Made by a program: the position numbers and the translations under genes. Positions 12,061 through 22,989 of a stretch of DNA of 64,000 nucleotides are shown here, one piece after another. This DNA is from Enoplosus armatus. Lineage: Eukaryota > Chordata > Actinopteri > Centrarchiformes > Enoplosidae. Location: NCBI RefSeq assembly GCF_043641665.1, contig NC_092189.1:18480833-18544832 (forward strand), in the 5' to 3' direction. The notes under the pieces were generated by a model. The model saw only the letters and a list, made by a program, of their open reading frames with translations. It was not told the DNA's origin and did no database searches. The first letter of the stretch is position 1. Each line of letters begins with the position of its first letter.

Positions 12061-13404
12061 TTTGACGTTTAAAATACAGTCACAGCTGTTGTCTATGGTA
12101 CATGAAATAAGAACCTGATGGCCAATCATAACGTAACGCTCACACACACTCCGCCTTTACCTCCGAGCGCACAAATATTTGGATTATTACTGTCTCTCTT
12201 TTATTCTTTCCTTTCTAACACCCGCCTGTTTTCTCTGGGCGATGAATTACCTCAACACACAATCTCTCTCATCTCTCTGTGTATCCCACTTTCTCTCTGC
12301 CTCTCCGTTATTAACTCCTTTGAGTCCTTCTCCCTCTCTTTTCTCTCTGTCTACATCACAGCTCTCGTCCTGCTCTGCATTAGTTCTGCTGGTTTTGAAG
12401 CGATCAGCGTGCATGATCACTACCAGACCCGACCTGAGGAGGAAGTTGGGGGAAAGAGAAAGACAGATGAAGAAACTGTAAAGAGCAAAAGACAAAGAAA
12501 GTTTTGAGCATAGCGGCTCAAGAAAGAAAGCAAGAGATAAAGAAAGTCGGTTGCTGATGGAAACAAAAGCCAACGTTTTACTTCTTTTGTAAACGATGTA
12601 TTGAATAACAGAGGAAGAACAGAAATGACAACATTTGACTTCTCAGAACTGCCAAAGAGGATTTCACATTCTCTAAACATTTTTCTTTGTCAATAAAGAC
12701 ATTTGTCAATTAGTAGCAATTGAATCACATTTGTCAAATAAATATGGACGTAGGCTTGGAATGATCGCCTGATGGATGGTTCAATTTCATTGCACAACAT
12801 GCAGTCAAAAGTGGCTTTGGACATTCCAAAATATTGTTGGTAATATAACATTTTTGACTGCCCTGAAATATTATAGCTGCTGGCGCTGCCACGGATGAAT
12901 CACTCATTGTGGTTGTACACCTATTAGCTGGTGAATTAGAGTACTGCCAAGTGCATTTCTCAGTTATTAAAATGAAAGCATGAAATTTGCTGAAACTAAA
13001 GAACGTGTCCAGTAGTAATCAACTCTTGAAAAGCTTTTTTTTTTTCTCATGCAAGTGTTTATGTAAGACACTCAGGCAACATACTAATTTGCATCAACTT
13101 ACCCGCTTTAAAAACACCAATATCCTACTTTATGTTAGAAACAAAAACATTAGCTTGACCACCTGATGGGAACATTGCAAGTTTGAGCGGGAAATAGAAG
13201 AAGATGACACAGGAGGGAATAAGAGGCAGAAATGTATTGTTGTAGACAGAGATGCGGGAACATTTTATTATGCTTAGTATGTTTATGTTACATGTGTGTG
13301 TCTGATTGAATTGGTTTGCATGTACCTGTGTCTTCATGACTGTATCCATGAGCGTAAATACTGGTGTGCGCCATTCGTAGGCGATCACGCACTTTTTTGT
13401 GTGT
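12061..13404. other. Unique sequence with CT-rich patch
   Basis: 12180-12400 is TCTC-rich and 12430-12560 is purine-rich, producing open frames on both strands that look non-coding. The rest is AT-rich and unique. Confidence 0.55.
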
Positions 13405-13635
13405 CTTTCAGTAACTGTGACACAACGTGAAAGAAAATCTAATCCAGCCTGGATTGGTTTGTAACTGCCCCCGCAAAGCATCCATACTGGGCCATCGCAT
13501 ACTAGTCAATGTGCTCAGTATATCAGTCAGACGTAGCGTGAAGCAGCTTAATTTGGACCGTATTGGTTTTTAACTGCCTACACAAAACAGATGGGTGTCG
13601 GGTTACATACGGCTCAATCAGTCAGATATAGACAG
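13405..13635. repeat. Diverged tandem duplication, period about 100-110 bp
   Basis: 'attggtttgtaactgccc' at 13453 recurs as 'attggtttttaactgcct' at 13562 (109 bp apart). The flanking blocks also repeat in order: 'acgtgaaagaaaatctaat' versus 'gcgtgaagcagcttaat', and 'cagtatatcagtcagac' (13516) versus 'ctcaatcagtcagat' (13612). Confidence 0.65.
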
Positions 13636-13909
13636 AAAATTGGGGGGAAAGACAGATGGAGAGGTGGAGAGACAGACGGGTTCGGCAGGTGGTCCGGTGG
13701 GCTAGTGGACGGGGAGATTAACCTGTAAAAAAGCGCTGTGACCTGTCTTATCATCATTGTGCAAAACTCTGAAAATGAGTAAGGGTGACTTAAAGGTAAA
13801 TAAAAAACTGGAGAGTACAACAATATAATACAGAACCCTGTGTACAACAAGCATCAATAAACTATGCGAGTGTGAATGTTTCTGCTGTTTCACCTTTGTA
13901 AAATACTGA

Positions 13910-13930
13910 ATGTATGAAATGTTCATACAT
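13910..13930. repeat. Short hairpin, 9-bp stem
   Basis: ATGTATGAA (13910-13918) and TTCATACAT (13922-13930) are separated by 3 nt. At this size it could easily be chance in AT-rich DNA. Confidence 0.7.
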
Positions 13931-14755
13931 ACGAATGGTAATGGAGCACTATGGAGCAATGTTTTGATGAGTGGGTCTTAATTGAGTTTGTACATCACAC
14001 TCCAATAGCACACACAAGGATATACATGTATAACCATCTGCGGTTTTAGACATAAAAAGCCTTTATAAAACACTGCACTTTGCTGTGCTTTAGATACATT
14101 TATAGGCTACAGGTTGTACATCAGAAGAGAGGAATTATAGCTATTTACAAATCAGCTTTCCAAACTGTGTAGCATTCCATCTGAGCGTCTACCACCTCGT
14201 GGCTGTGTTTTAATTGGCTGTAGAGTCTGTGGTCATCAATCTGACTGATCAGTAGCCAAGCCGAGGGGTCAGCGAGTCCACTGGTCAGCGGTGTTGGATG
14301 AGACTGGTCCTGATGTCCACCATTCATAAAGACAACAAATGGGATTCAGACGTGACTCCGCAGACTACATCTGGAGCACAGCTGTCTACACTGTGTGTCA
14401 TCAAAAGTTCTCCACCCTGCCGTACACCTCGGCTCACGGACAGACTGCGAGCACACACAAACGCTGGCAAACACATGTACCATATATGCTAGAGCACATC
14501 CAGGGACACGCATGAGCATACAGCCCACACCATCCCTCTTTGAAGGGATGTATAGAGAAAGAAATGAGAAAAGAAAGATAGAATTTAGGGAGTGTTAAGG
14601 TACTTTTTTTATGACTTTTTCCTCCCAAAGCACAAAACAAAATGACATCAACCTACGGCAACATAAACGTCAGCTAAGTTGTTGCAGTCTCATATTAAAT
14701 TAATGGATTCCAACAACTTGTGGCCAAAATTACTTACCCAAATATCCACCCTAGC
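13931..14755. other. Unique sequence with a GC-balanced block
   Basis: 14145-14330 is less AT-rich than its surroundings and open for 60 codons on the minus strand. It is not recognised as an exon and has no convincing splice pair. Confidence 0.45.
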
Positions 14756-14775
14756 CACACACACACACACACACA
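14756..14775. repeat. (CA)10 microsatellite
   Basis: Uninterrupted CA array. Confidence 0.97.
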
Positions 14776-14817
14776 GCTACAGTGAGCACACTCAGGGGCA
14801 GTGCGCTGTCATGGAGA

Positions 14818-14850
14818 TATGTGTTTTTTGGCAAAACGCCCAAAACACAT
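14818..14850. repeat. Short AT-rich inverted repeat
   Basis: ATGTGTTTT (from 14818) and AAAACACAT (ending 14850) pair perfectly around a loop of about 15 bases. No known function. Confidence 0.6.
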
Positions 14851-14971
14851 GTTTCTGATGGTCTAACACAGAGCTAATAATAATAATGATGGTCAGCTTG
14901 CTTAAAGCCAATGCTATGATTCATAAAGAAACTCCTCCCAAAATATACTGTAATTACCTGTACGTAGACAA

Positions 14972-14972
<1 letters not shown>

Positions 14973-15010
<38 letters not shown>
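14973..15010. repeat. (CA)19 microsatellite
   Basis: Uninterrupted CA array. Confidence 0.98.
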
Positions 15011-15012
<2 letters not shown>

Positions 15013-15238
15013 CTCATGTTTCTCCCTCTCTGTCCGTCTGTCTCTAAATCATAACATAATCTGTAATAGCCGAACCATTAGGGAGTGGAGGGACACATTC
15101 AGCGAGAGCTCGATAGCATCTGGTAATAGGACTCATGAGAGGCAGACGAGGAGAGATTAAAAAAAAAAAGTCTGTGTGACATGACAGAGAACAAGAGCGA
15201 AGTATTAGAGAGTGAGCGAGAGGGCAAGAGTGACTGAC

Positions 15239-15274
15239 AGAGAGAGAGAGAGAGAGAGCAAGAGAGAGAGAGAG
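15239..15274. repeat. (AG)n microsatellite
   Basis: AG array with one CA interruption. Confidence 0.97.
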
Positions 15275-15452
15275 GTTTAGTGTTTCAAGACGATTAACAC
15301 TGGCCCTGCTGTGTTTTAATAGTACGCTCCTATGGGTATTTTTAGTCAAACATTAGTGAAATGACACTAATGACAAAGTATAGAGAGAGTTTGACTGCAA
15401 AAACCTAATCAGACTTGCATCGCCGCAGGGCAGGGCTGCTGAAAGACGTCCC

Positions 15453-15482
15453 CACACACACACACATATATACACACACACC
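15453..15482. repeat. (CA)n(TA)n(CA)n microsatellite
   Basis: CA array with an ATATAT centre. Confidence 0.93.
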
Positions 15483-15846
15483 ACAAGGTTACATTAACAT
15501 GAGTCTGGACAGTCATATATTTTGTCTTCACCTTTTGTATCAAATGTAATTTTTATAGTTTTATGGTTGGGGAAGAGCACAGGAGGTGAAACCAGAATTC
15601 ATATGAAACCAGAGTTCACAGTTTGTAGGAACATCTGCATTGTTTAGTCACGGCAAGCTTCAAATGAAATGGGACTGAAAGGGTAAACCACAATAGTTTT
15701 TTAACTTTGGGGAAATTCAACTTCATTTGGCGTGAAAAATAAATCTGTGTTCTTCATAAATCAAACTCTTAATGAAGACAGAGCCGAGTGGAGACTGATG
15801 CGGCTCTGGTCACAGCTGCAGCAAGTTAGAGGATCCCTCCATCAAT

Positions 15847-15892
15847 AACACACACACACAGTCAAACTACCACAGCGCACACAGGCACACAC
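15847..15892. repeat. Short (AC)n and CA-rich tail
   Basis: AC run at 15848-15860, then interrupted CA-rich sequence. Confidence 0.8.
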
Positions 15893-15989
15893 TCATCTTC
15901 GTCCAGACGGCTCTATCGGTTTGTCAGGTCAGGCCATCAGTCGTAAAGTCACACATCTCCGTTTCCGTTTGATGTCTGCTGCTTAGCGA

Positions 15990-16022
15990 GGTGGAGTGGG
16001 GTGGGGAGGGGGGGCTCCACTT
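15990..16022 (+). other. G-quadruplex motif framed by a 6-bp inverted repeat
   Basis: GTGGAG (15991-15996) and CTCCAC (16015-16020) are exact inverted arms. Between them are four GGG-or-longer runs (15998-16014) that fit a canonical quadruplex pattern on the plus strand, antisense to slit. Confidence 0.65.
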
Positions 16023-16215
16023 TTATAACAAGGATTTAACGGGCCTCTGCCGGTAAACAACGGCCATGTGGACCTCGTAGAGGACCGGGGTCTGTAAACA
16101 TGACACACCTACTGAATCAGATCCGGGCGAAGGTATAAAAACAGCTTTGATAAGGGCAGGCAGTAAACTGCGTAGGCGTGTGTTTGGGTGTACGTGTCAA
16201 GGAAGGGGGGAGCAC
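16023..16215 (+). promoter_or_regulatory. CpG-containing segment with TATA-like site
   Basis: After the G-rich hairpin come 'taacgggcctctgccggtaaacaacggcc', two forkhead-like GTAAACA cores, 'gatccgggcgaagg' and TATAAAAA near 16134. The combination is unusual for this AT-rich intron and could mark an enhancer or antisense promoter. No downstream ORF supports a gene. Confidence 0.25.
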
Positions 16216-17522
16216 TTGGTGTATTTAACAAGAACAAACATATTGTTTTGATTACTTGACACGACAATTAAATTGTTCTTGTCAGGGGAGTAAACGATCA
16301 AATCACTTCCTTTCCTTTGCGACAGTTTTCAGAAATTTCAAAAACACAATCCAGAAACATATGGGTGAGAAAATACAGACCCTTTTCTTCACCGCTGAAA
16401 AATGCACTTTTTATGTCTGTTGACAGCAGAATATTGTTGCTGCCAATAGAGAACTTTGGCAAGAACAAGCCTTAAAGCAGGTTTGAGACTAGTTTGGTAG
16501 TTTGATGCTATCAAACCAAAGGCCAATTTCTTTCCTCTGATAAGAAGAAAATGTCTTAATTAAATGTAAGAGATTAAATAGGGCTGCCAAGGTGTATTTG
16601 CACCAACCTGTTTTTATTTGCATTTTTTGATTTACACATAAAGACCCCTGAGTGGAAATGCTAGCAAATTGGGGGAAAAGAAAGGTTAATGTTCACAAAA
16701 AAAAGTTGAAATCTTGGCGTGTCAAAAAAGAAATGAAGGTAGATGAAATCAGATTTTTCGAATAGACCTTGAAGTTACGGTACAAAGCATTTTTATCATG
16801 CTGCCGCTCGTAGTTAGATGCAACCACAGCACCAGAAAGTTTAACAAAGGACTGTACGAAATTACATTAACATCCCTGGGTCAGATCCAGTTGGGGGCCT
16901 TTGTTGCACTCAGACAGTGAAAACAATTGTGTAATGTCTGTGGCTCTACAGAGATGATGTGGAGGTGTGGAATTTGAAAGAAGTGGGTATCTCCGCCTCT
17001 GATGCTCTTGATTTTAACCATCCTATTATAATCTGTGTCTCAGTATTGCACTTTATGGACTTGCAAAACTAAATTGCTGCAGAATCCCTTTAACTGTGCA
17101 ATCTTGTCATGTCCTCTTGAATATATTTGCACAAAGATAATTGATGAAAATTATTCACATTTTCGTTTTAAAGGAGAGCTCCTTTTATACCCTGTGGCTG
17201 TGAAGGAGCTATGTCAAATCTGGGAAAATAACTCCAAATCACTGAAGTACTCCTATAAAACTTGGGAATATAACTTTATTTCATAAATGCTCCTCTCAAG
17301 AGCATTGTTTAACCTTTGCTGAAAGTTCAATTGTGCTTGTAAGCTATCATAATTGACTAAGCCATACAATATTTAATTCAATGTTTAAATAAATATATCT
17401 TGCCTATAGCGAATATCATCAGTCTCTGGCTCATGCCTCGTTTCATTACTTTTAAGTGTCTTAACGGGCCAATGATAGTTTGTGACAGATGAGCAGAGGT
17501 AGGTAGACCTTGACACACTGAT
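16216..17522. other. Unique AT-rich intronic sequence
   Basis: No repeat or gene seen. Confidence 0.6.
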
Positions 17523-17551
17523 CTCTCTCTCTCTCTCTCTCGCTCTCTCTC
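17523..17551. repeat. (CT)n microsatellite
   Basis: CT array with one CG interruption. Confidence 0.96.
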
Positions 17552-17706
17552 ATAGATCAAAGTGAATCCAGCTGGTAGTGATCCTAACCTCCATGCGGTG
17601 GGACGTGACCTGCCAACCCTCCAACACACACACAGTGGCCCGACAGCTAGACCTTCCTGCAAAATGCTGGAGGGTGTGTGTGTAAAAAAAGAGAGAGAGA
17701 GGCAGT

Positions 17707-17734
17707 TTGTGTATGTGTGTCTGTGTGTGTGTGA

Positions 17735-17783
<49 letters not shown>

Positions 17784-17784
17784 T
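17707..17784. repeat. (TG)n microsatellite, about 78 bp
   Basis: Imperfect TG with GTGAGTGAGT, then 42 bases of pure GT (17739-17780). Preceded by GAGAGA at 17690. Confidence 0.97.
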
Positions 17785-17978
17785 CTTGCTGAACCCTCCG
17801 GTACCTTTTCACCTTGAGGTCAGAGGTCAACAGAGCAATCAAAGCCAGCTTCCATCTGCTCCTCGCCTAGACACGTTCTGTGTGTGTGTGTTTCCCCCTA
17901 CAGCTATCCATTTCTAAGAGTGTCCATGGCTCTGTGTGTGTGCTGGTGTGTATGACCGTTTAGATTTGTGTGTCTGCA

Positions 17979-18003
17979 TGTGTGTGTGTGTGTGTGTGTG
18001 TGT
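17979..18003. repeat. (TG)12 microsatellite
   Basis: Pure TG array, with shorter TG runs at 17879 and 17932. Confidence 0.96.
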
Positions 18004-19426
18004 TCCCCCCTCCAGCGATAGTTGCCCTGTAGTCCACAGGAATCCCTCATCAAAGAGCAGAGAATGTTCGAAGTGTCGGGATCGTCAAAACATGCCGGCA
18101 ACTTCTAAAGCAACCGACGGTGTTAGTGGAGTAATACTAAGACTTATGGCTCCTCAAGTTCCGAAACATAGCCAAAAACACACACAGAGCACAGTTAATA
18201 ACTTTTTTACTTTCGTTTTTCACATTGCTTCTTATGTTTATCGGATATTGACTAGGTGGTGGAATGTTAATTAGATAGTCTTCTTTCAAAACACAGGACA
18301 TTACTTTTATCGAGCCACAGGTACAATATGTCGCATGAAAGTGCGCTGAAGTGCCAGCTGTTGGACTGCCCTTAACAGAACATACAGCTGCTGGAGGTTT
18401 TAGGGACCAAAACTGTAGCCTTTCAGTTACAGGAAGGCATGTAGAGGATACATTGACCTAAAAAATAAATGAGTGTTTTAAGGGAGTTCCCTCCTATATT
18501 TAGAATCATATCCCATTTGTTTGTTCATTTAACTGATTAAGGTTTGACTTGATACAGCAAAATGTTGTGTCTTTGTATTTGTTACTGATGTAAAAGCCTC
18601 TGAACTCAGGTCAGTGTTGTGCTCAAGGGAAGAAGTCACCATGATTGCTGACTCCTATACAAAGCAGAGAGTAAGGCTATCCTGCACTGTAGTCTTGAGA
18701 CTAAATCTGATTTATTACTCTACACGACTACTGTAATCAGGAACCATATAATCTACAATTTCCTTAGCTTAACTACCTAATTGAGAATCTTCTATGACTG
18801 CACGGTTAAAGCTGTGTATCATGGATTTGGTTCTTGGGAGCTTATTTTAACAACTTTCTCTGTGGGCTTTGTTGTGTTTGTCTGTTCCTTGTGAAGTTAC
18901 AGTTATGGTGCCATCAGTACTACTACAGAACAACCAGGCTTGTGAATGCTGGTCAGAAATGGTCACTAGCATATTCTCATACTCTTCCAGTGGAGAAAAG
19001 GGATTGTGGCTGTTCACTGCCTGGCTCAAGAGCACTGAAGGAATGGAAGAGTGTCAAAACAAGGTTTCAGTCAAAACTGGAAGTCAATTAAACCAGCAAC
19101 CTAGTATCACCTCACGCAGTAGAATTAAGTGTCAAAGAAACCAAACAACTTTGGGTGGTCTTTGAAAACTCATATAAACAGGTTGGATTGCAAACACACA
19201 TGCAGTTCATGTGTACTGCAAACACTCACTACAGCTGCCAAAAAGCTAATAATGAGGTCCTCACGAGTAGAATAAAACCAGGTACATACACACTTGCATT
19301 TGAGTAAAGTTCCCTTAATAGTCTCCTTAGGTGTTAAGGTGATATTCATGTTAAAACACAGCACATATATTAGCACCTCTACTCCCATTATTCCACACAT
19401 TATAGGTCTATAAAGCATGCCGTCAC
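18004..19426. other. Unique intronic sequence
   Basis: Overlapping short plus-strand frames at 18834-19165 are not recognised. No repeat seen. Confidence 0.55.
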
Positions 19427-19465
19427 TGTGTGTGTGTGTGAGAGAGAGAGAGAGTGTGTGTGTGT
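19427..19465. repeat. Compound (TG)n(AG)n(TG)n
   Basis: TG, then AG, then TG, each about 12-14 bases. Confidence 0.96.
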
Positions 19466-20005
19466 ACAAATGTTCATGAGTGTTTGTTGTTGTAATATGC
19501 ACATAGTCAAATCTTGTCAAAATTTTAAAAGGTGTACATGCATGAGAATGTAGGTAGATGTTATGTACTGTAGACTACAAATGTGTATTATGCAAGTGGG
19601 TACTTGTGTGGGTGTAAGTCTGCGAGTATGTGTTACACCCTAAAGCCAACATTTGCGTTCTGAGGGGAGGCGGCGAGTTTCTCTACAGAGCCCATATGTT
19701 TCTCATTTTTCCATACACATTCATGAGGCATTTCTGCATTTTTAGAGAAAAAAAATCAGAGAGAAAGAAGAAAGGAGGATGAAGAGAAGAGAGATAAAAA
19801 GAAGGAGTGTATTCCCCGTAGAGATGTCAGATCAGAGAGCTGGCTTGTTTCACAACCAGCCGGGTTAGTGGGACTAATATCGAAGACCTCACAGAGTTTA
19901 CCTCTCTCTGTATCTCGTTTTCTCGCTCGCATTCCCTCGCTACGGAAAATATATTCCTTTTGCACACACGGGAGAAGAAAATGTCTAACACTCGCATAAA
20001 CACAG

Positions 20006-20033
20006 ACACACACACACACACACACACACACAC
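20006..20033. repeat. (AC)14 microsatellite
   Basis: Uninterrupted AC array. Confidence 0.97.
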
Positions 20034-20284
20034 TTAAAAACAGACCGCACACAAAAAGTTTGGGCAGCTAGCATGCCCCAAGGACATAGGACAGAGGAGA
20101 TGAAAACTAAAACCATACGCAGAGAGGGAGAGAGAGGGATGAGCACAGAGGAAAGAGAGATCGAAAGACAGAGAGAGGGGAAATGAGAGCAGCCATTATC
20201 CAGCAAAATGTCCCAGCAGCCTTTTTACCAAAACCAAAGTAAAGGAAATATGTGATTGTCTTTGAATTGTTGAGTGTGTGTGAC

Positions 20285-20311
20285 CATATTGTTCTATAAG
20301 TGAACAATATG
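20285..20311. repeat. Perfect 10-bp inverted repeat
   Basis: CATATTGTTC (20285-20294) and GAACAATATG (20302-20311) are separated by a 7-nt loop. It is a small hairpin between microsatellites; no function is inferred. Confidence 0.8.
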
Positions 20312-20404
20312 TTGTGTGGGTTAGAGTGTGTATAAGGGCAAAAAGCATATAGGAGTGTGTCCCATTGGATGTCAGTGGGTACATGCTTATGACAGTGTGC
20401 GTAT

Positions 20405-20406
<2 letters not shown>

Positions 20407-20440
<34 letters not shown>
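20407..20440. repeat. (GT)17 microsatellite
   Basis: Uninterrupted GT array. Confidence 0.98.
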
Positions 20441-20442
<2 letters not shown>

Positions 20443-20565
20443 AGCAAACTGAGCTGTCTCTGTTTTACACCCTAACAGGCAACAAATCAGCAGCAGCCCC
20501 ATCTATACGCTCTGTATAACCTACCCTGTACTACATCAATCTGGGTATGTGCATGTGTGTGTCTG

Positions 20566-20568
<3 letters not shown>

Positions 20569-20609
<41 letters not shown>

Positions 20610-20614
20610 TGTGT
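20569..20614. repeat. (GT)n microsatellite
   Basis: GT array with one TT interruption near the end. Confidence 0.97.
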
Positions 20615-20773
20615 GAGGGCTACAGAGGATCAGAGTGTGAACAAGCAGCAGCTGGTGAAAAGTGAGGGAATGACAAGGTGTTTAGAGAGAGATAAAGACA
20701 GACAGACGGACATACTGAAGAGGAAAGAGGAAGGAGAGATGGGAGAGAGACCTAGAGATTAATATGACAGCAC

Positions 20774-20780
20774 GAGAGAG

Positions 20781-20861
<81 letters not shown>
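20774..20861. repeat. (AG)n microsatellite, about 88 bp
   Basis: Long AG array with GCG interruptions near 20783 and 20822; the longest purine dinucleotide array in the window. Confidence 0.98.
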
Positions 20862-20864
<3 letters not shown>

Positions 20865-20995
20865 GGGAAATGGAGCAAAGAGCAAGAAAAAGATAGAAAA
20901 GATGCAAGAAGGAAGCAAAGAAAGAAGGTGGTAAGAGAAGTGTATATGACGTGAGGGTGTTTAGGACTGTAGGACCTGCCTGCCACACGCACACA

Positions 20996-20997
<2 letters not shown>

Positions 20998-21034
<37 letters not shown>
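20998..21034. repeat. (CA)n microsatellite
   Basis: Pure CA array preceded by imperfect CACGCACACT. Confidence 0.97.
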
Positions 21035-21036
<2 letters not shown>

Positions 21037-21138
21037 TCACTAAAAAACATGACTGAAATAGTACACTGTGCCTCGTGCCACCCAAGCACAAAAACACAAA
21101 GGGAATTTCCTCATTTAGAATAAGATGAGTGGAAAGCA

Positions 21139-21174
21139 CATACACACACAAACAAACACACACACACACACACA
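21139..21174. repeat. Imperfect (CA)n microsatellite
   Basis: CACATACACA and AAACAAACA lead into a CA array; its complement lies at 21216. Confidence 0.95.
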
Positions 21175-21214
21175 TTCCTCTGCTAACCAATATGAACTTT
21201 CATGGATGGGTGGA

Positions 21215-21215
<1 letters not shown>

Positions 21216-21284
<69 letters not shown>

Positions 21285-21287
21285 GTG
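21216..21287. repeat. (TG)n microsatellite, about 72 bp
   Basis: Near-perfect TG array with one CG. Confidence 0.98.
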
Positions 21288-21388
21288 ACAGAGTGAGCCT
21301 GTATCATATTCACATTCTTTTGTATGGAAATATCATATCATCATAGTGTGTGCCTCTGAATCTTCACTGATTTGATTGAGCTATTTGT

Positions 21389-21389
21389 T

Positions 21390-21422
<33 letters not shown>
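21389..21422. repeat. (GT)n then GGGT
   Basis: GT array of about 24 bases followed by GGGTGGGTG. Confidence 0.95.
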
Positions 21423-21581
21423 GCATTCGCTATTCACATTGCTGGTTATTAAACTGTTGAGAGGAGAGAGCACAGTGTAAAATATGTGTTTACTGTCATG
21501 ATTATAAACAGTGCAGATTGAGCAACTTTGCAACAAACAACTTTGTCTGTTTGTTCTAATATGTTGCACATTTACTCGATC

Positions 21582-21619
21582 GTGTGTGTGTATGTGTGTA
21601 TGTGTGTGAGTGAGTGAGT
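21582..21619. repeat. Imperfect (TG)n/(GAGT)n
   Basis: TG units with TATG interruptions, ending GAGTGAGTGAGT. Confidence 0.9.
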
Positions 21620-21939
21620 AGATCCTCCAGTGATTTGATCTTTACATGTGTCTGTGTGTGCAGTGATAGCTTTAGATAGCGCTCTTCAGTAATTGAGCCT
21701 GCTGCCCCAAGTTCAACTCTTTTAATTAAAGATACAATGAAACACAATGGTGGTGAGTGAGCGGCTCTTTTATTGCTCTCTCCATCTCTGTCCGTGTTTC
21801 TTTATTGGTTAAGACACTGTATGAGTGTTATTATCAAGCGGAAATTGTCCTGGATATGAATGAAATCGCTAATGTATTAAATCTCCCTCTCCCTCACGCT
21901 TTCTACCTCTCTTTCTCCCTTTCAACTAGATTGAGCGTG

Positions 21940-22035
21940 TGATGACAGCCGGCCGGAGTAATTACAGCAACAGCGTTAATCTGCTACAATATTCGTGTCA
22001 CAGTGAAAGTGGATCTGTCTTCTTTGCCTACAGGA
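21940..22035. promoter_or_regulatory. Candidate regulatory block
   Basis: 'gcgtgtgatgacagccggccggagtaattacagcaacagcgttaatctg' combines a CREB/MEIS-like TGATGACAG, CpG-containing GCCGGCCGG and two homeodomain cores. No repeat or ORF is recognised. Confidence 0.25.
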
Positions 22036-22091
22036 GCCCAGGAGTTATTAGAGCAAAAAAAAATGGGGGTGGATATTACTTTTCCTGCTAA

Positions 22092-22139
22092 AGATGTGGA
22101 TCTTAGAGTGAAACGAGATGTGGATCTTAGAGTGAAGAT
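22092..22139. repeat. 24-bp tandem duplication
   Basis: AGATGTGGATCTTAGAGTGAA occurs at 22092 and again at 22116, giving two head-to-tail 24-bp units that are almost identical and therefore probably recent. Confidence 0.9.
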
Positions 22140-22948
22140 TGAAATGAGAATGTTCAGCTCACATTAGTATGTCCAGTGTACTATTACAGATAATTAAAAG
22201 TAAGAGGTTAACACTGTTGACACTGTTTTTCATACAGTAGTTTTGGCCATAATTTCTAAGTAATAACATTGTACTCACTAAGTTAACTCACCAAGTCTGG
22301 GCCAGTCAGACAGACTGATTCAGCTTCGAAAATGTGACTTAGGGTTAGTTATGAACAGTGATCACATTTGCAGTCTCTGAATTCCACAGATTCCTGATAT
22401 TTGGAATTTGGGAGATGGTAAAGAGGCCTTGGATAAGTTTTTAAATTGGCCTGATCCTCTTAAGACAAAGAGGCTTCCTGAATGACTCTGGGTCATTATA
22501 ATGGAGTAATAAAAAAAGAGAGTAAGGCAGAAACAAATGGGTGTATATAGAGAAACACAGGAAGAAAGATGGAAAAAAAGAACTCCAAGAGGGAGGGGGG
22601 GGTTAACTTCTCAGAGCAAACTGATTAAGCTAATTAAATTGTAATTACAAAGAATTACAACCAAGACCTTCGGATGTCCGGTTCACTGTGTGTGTCTACG
22701 ATACAACAAGCCCACCAGGTGCAAACCCTCTCCCAGACAAGTTGAGAAGGAGAGGAAGAAAGAAAAAAGCCAGAATAACAGTGAAATAGAAGAGGAAATA
22801 CAAAGCAGCGAGAGAAAGAACAAGAGAAGGGGACGCAAGGCCAGAAAGCAACATGACAGGGGTGAAAGTTTTCCAGTTGGGCCAGATGTCCCAGAGCGAC
22901 GTCTGTTCTGGTCATTATGGAAGTCTACCTGTCATTCTTTGTATATGC

Positions 22949-22950
<2 letters not shown>

Positions 22951-22984
<34 letters not shown>
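22951..22984. repeat. (GT)17 microsatellite
   Basis: Uninterrupted GT array preceded by GCGC. Confidence 0.98.

Positions 22985-22989
<5 letters not shown>

Noticed and set aside
14145..14327. 60-codon minus-strand frame in a GC-balanced block as a possible exon
   Set aside because: The peptide is not Slit-like or otherwise recognised, and no convincing acceptor and donor pair bounds it.
16130..16142. TATAAAAA as a core promoter of a plus-strand gene
   Set aside because: No ORF, exon-like sequence or poly(A) context follows; kept only as part of a weak regulatory candidate.
17493..17512. 'cagaggtaggtag', similar to a hAT transposon end
   Set aside because: No matching inverted end or flanking 8-bp duplication was found.
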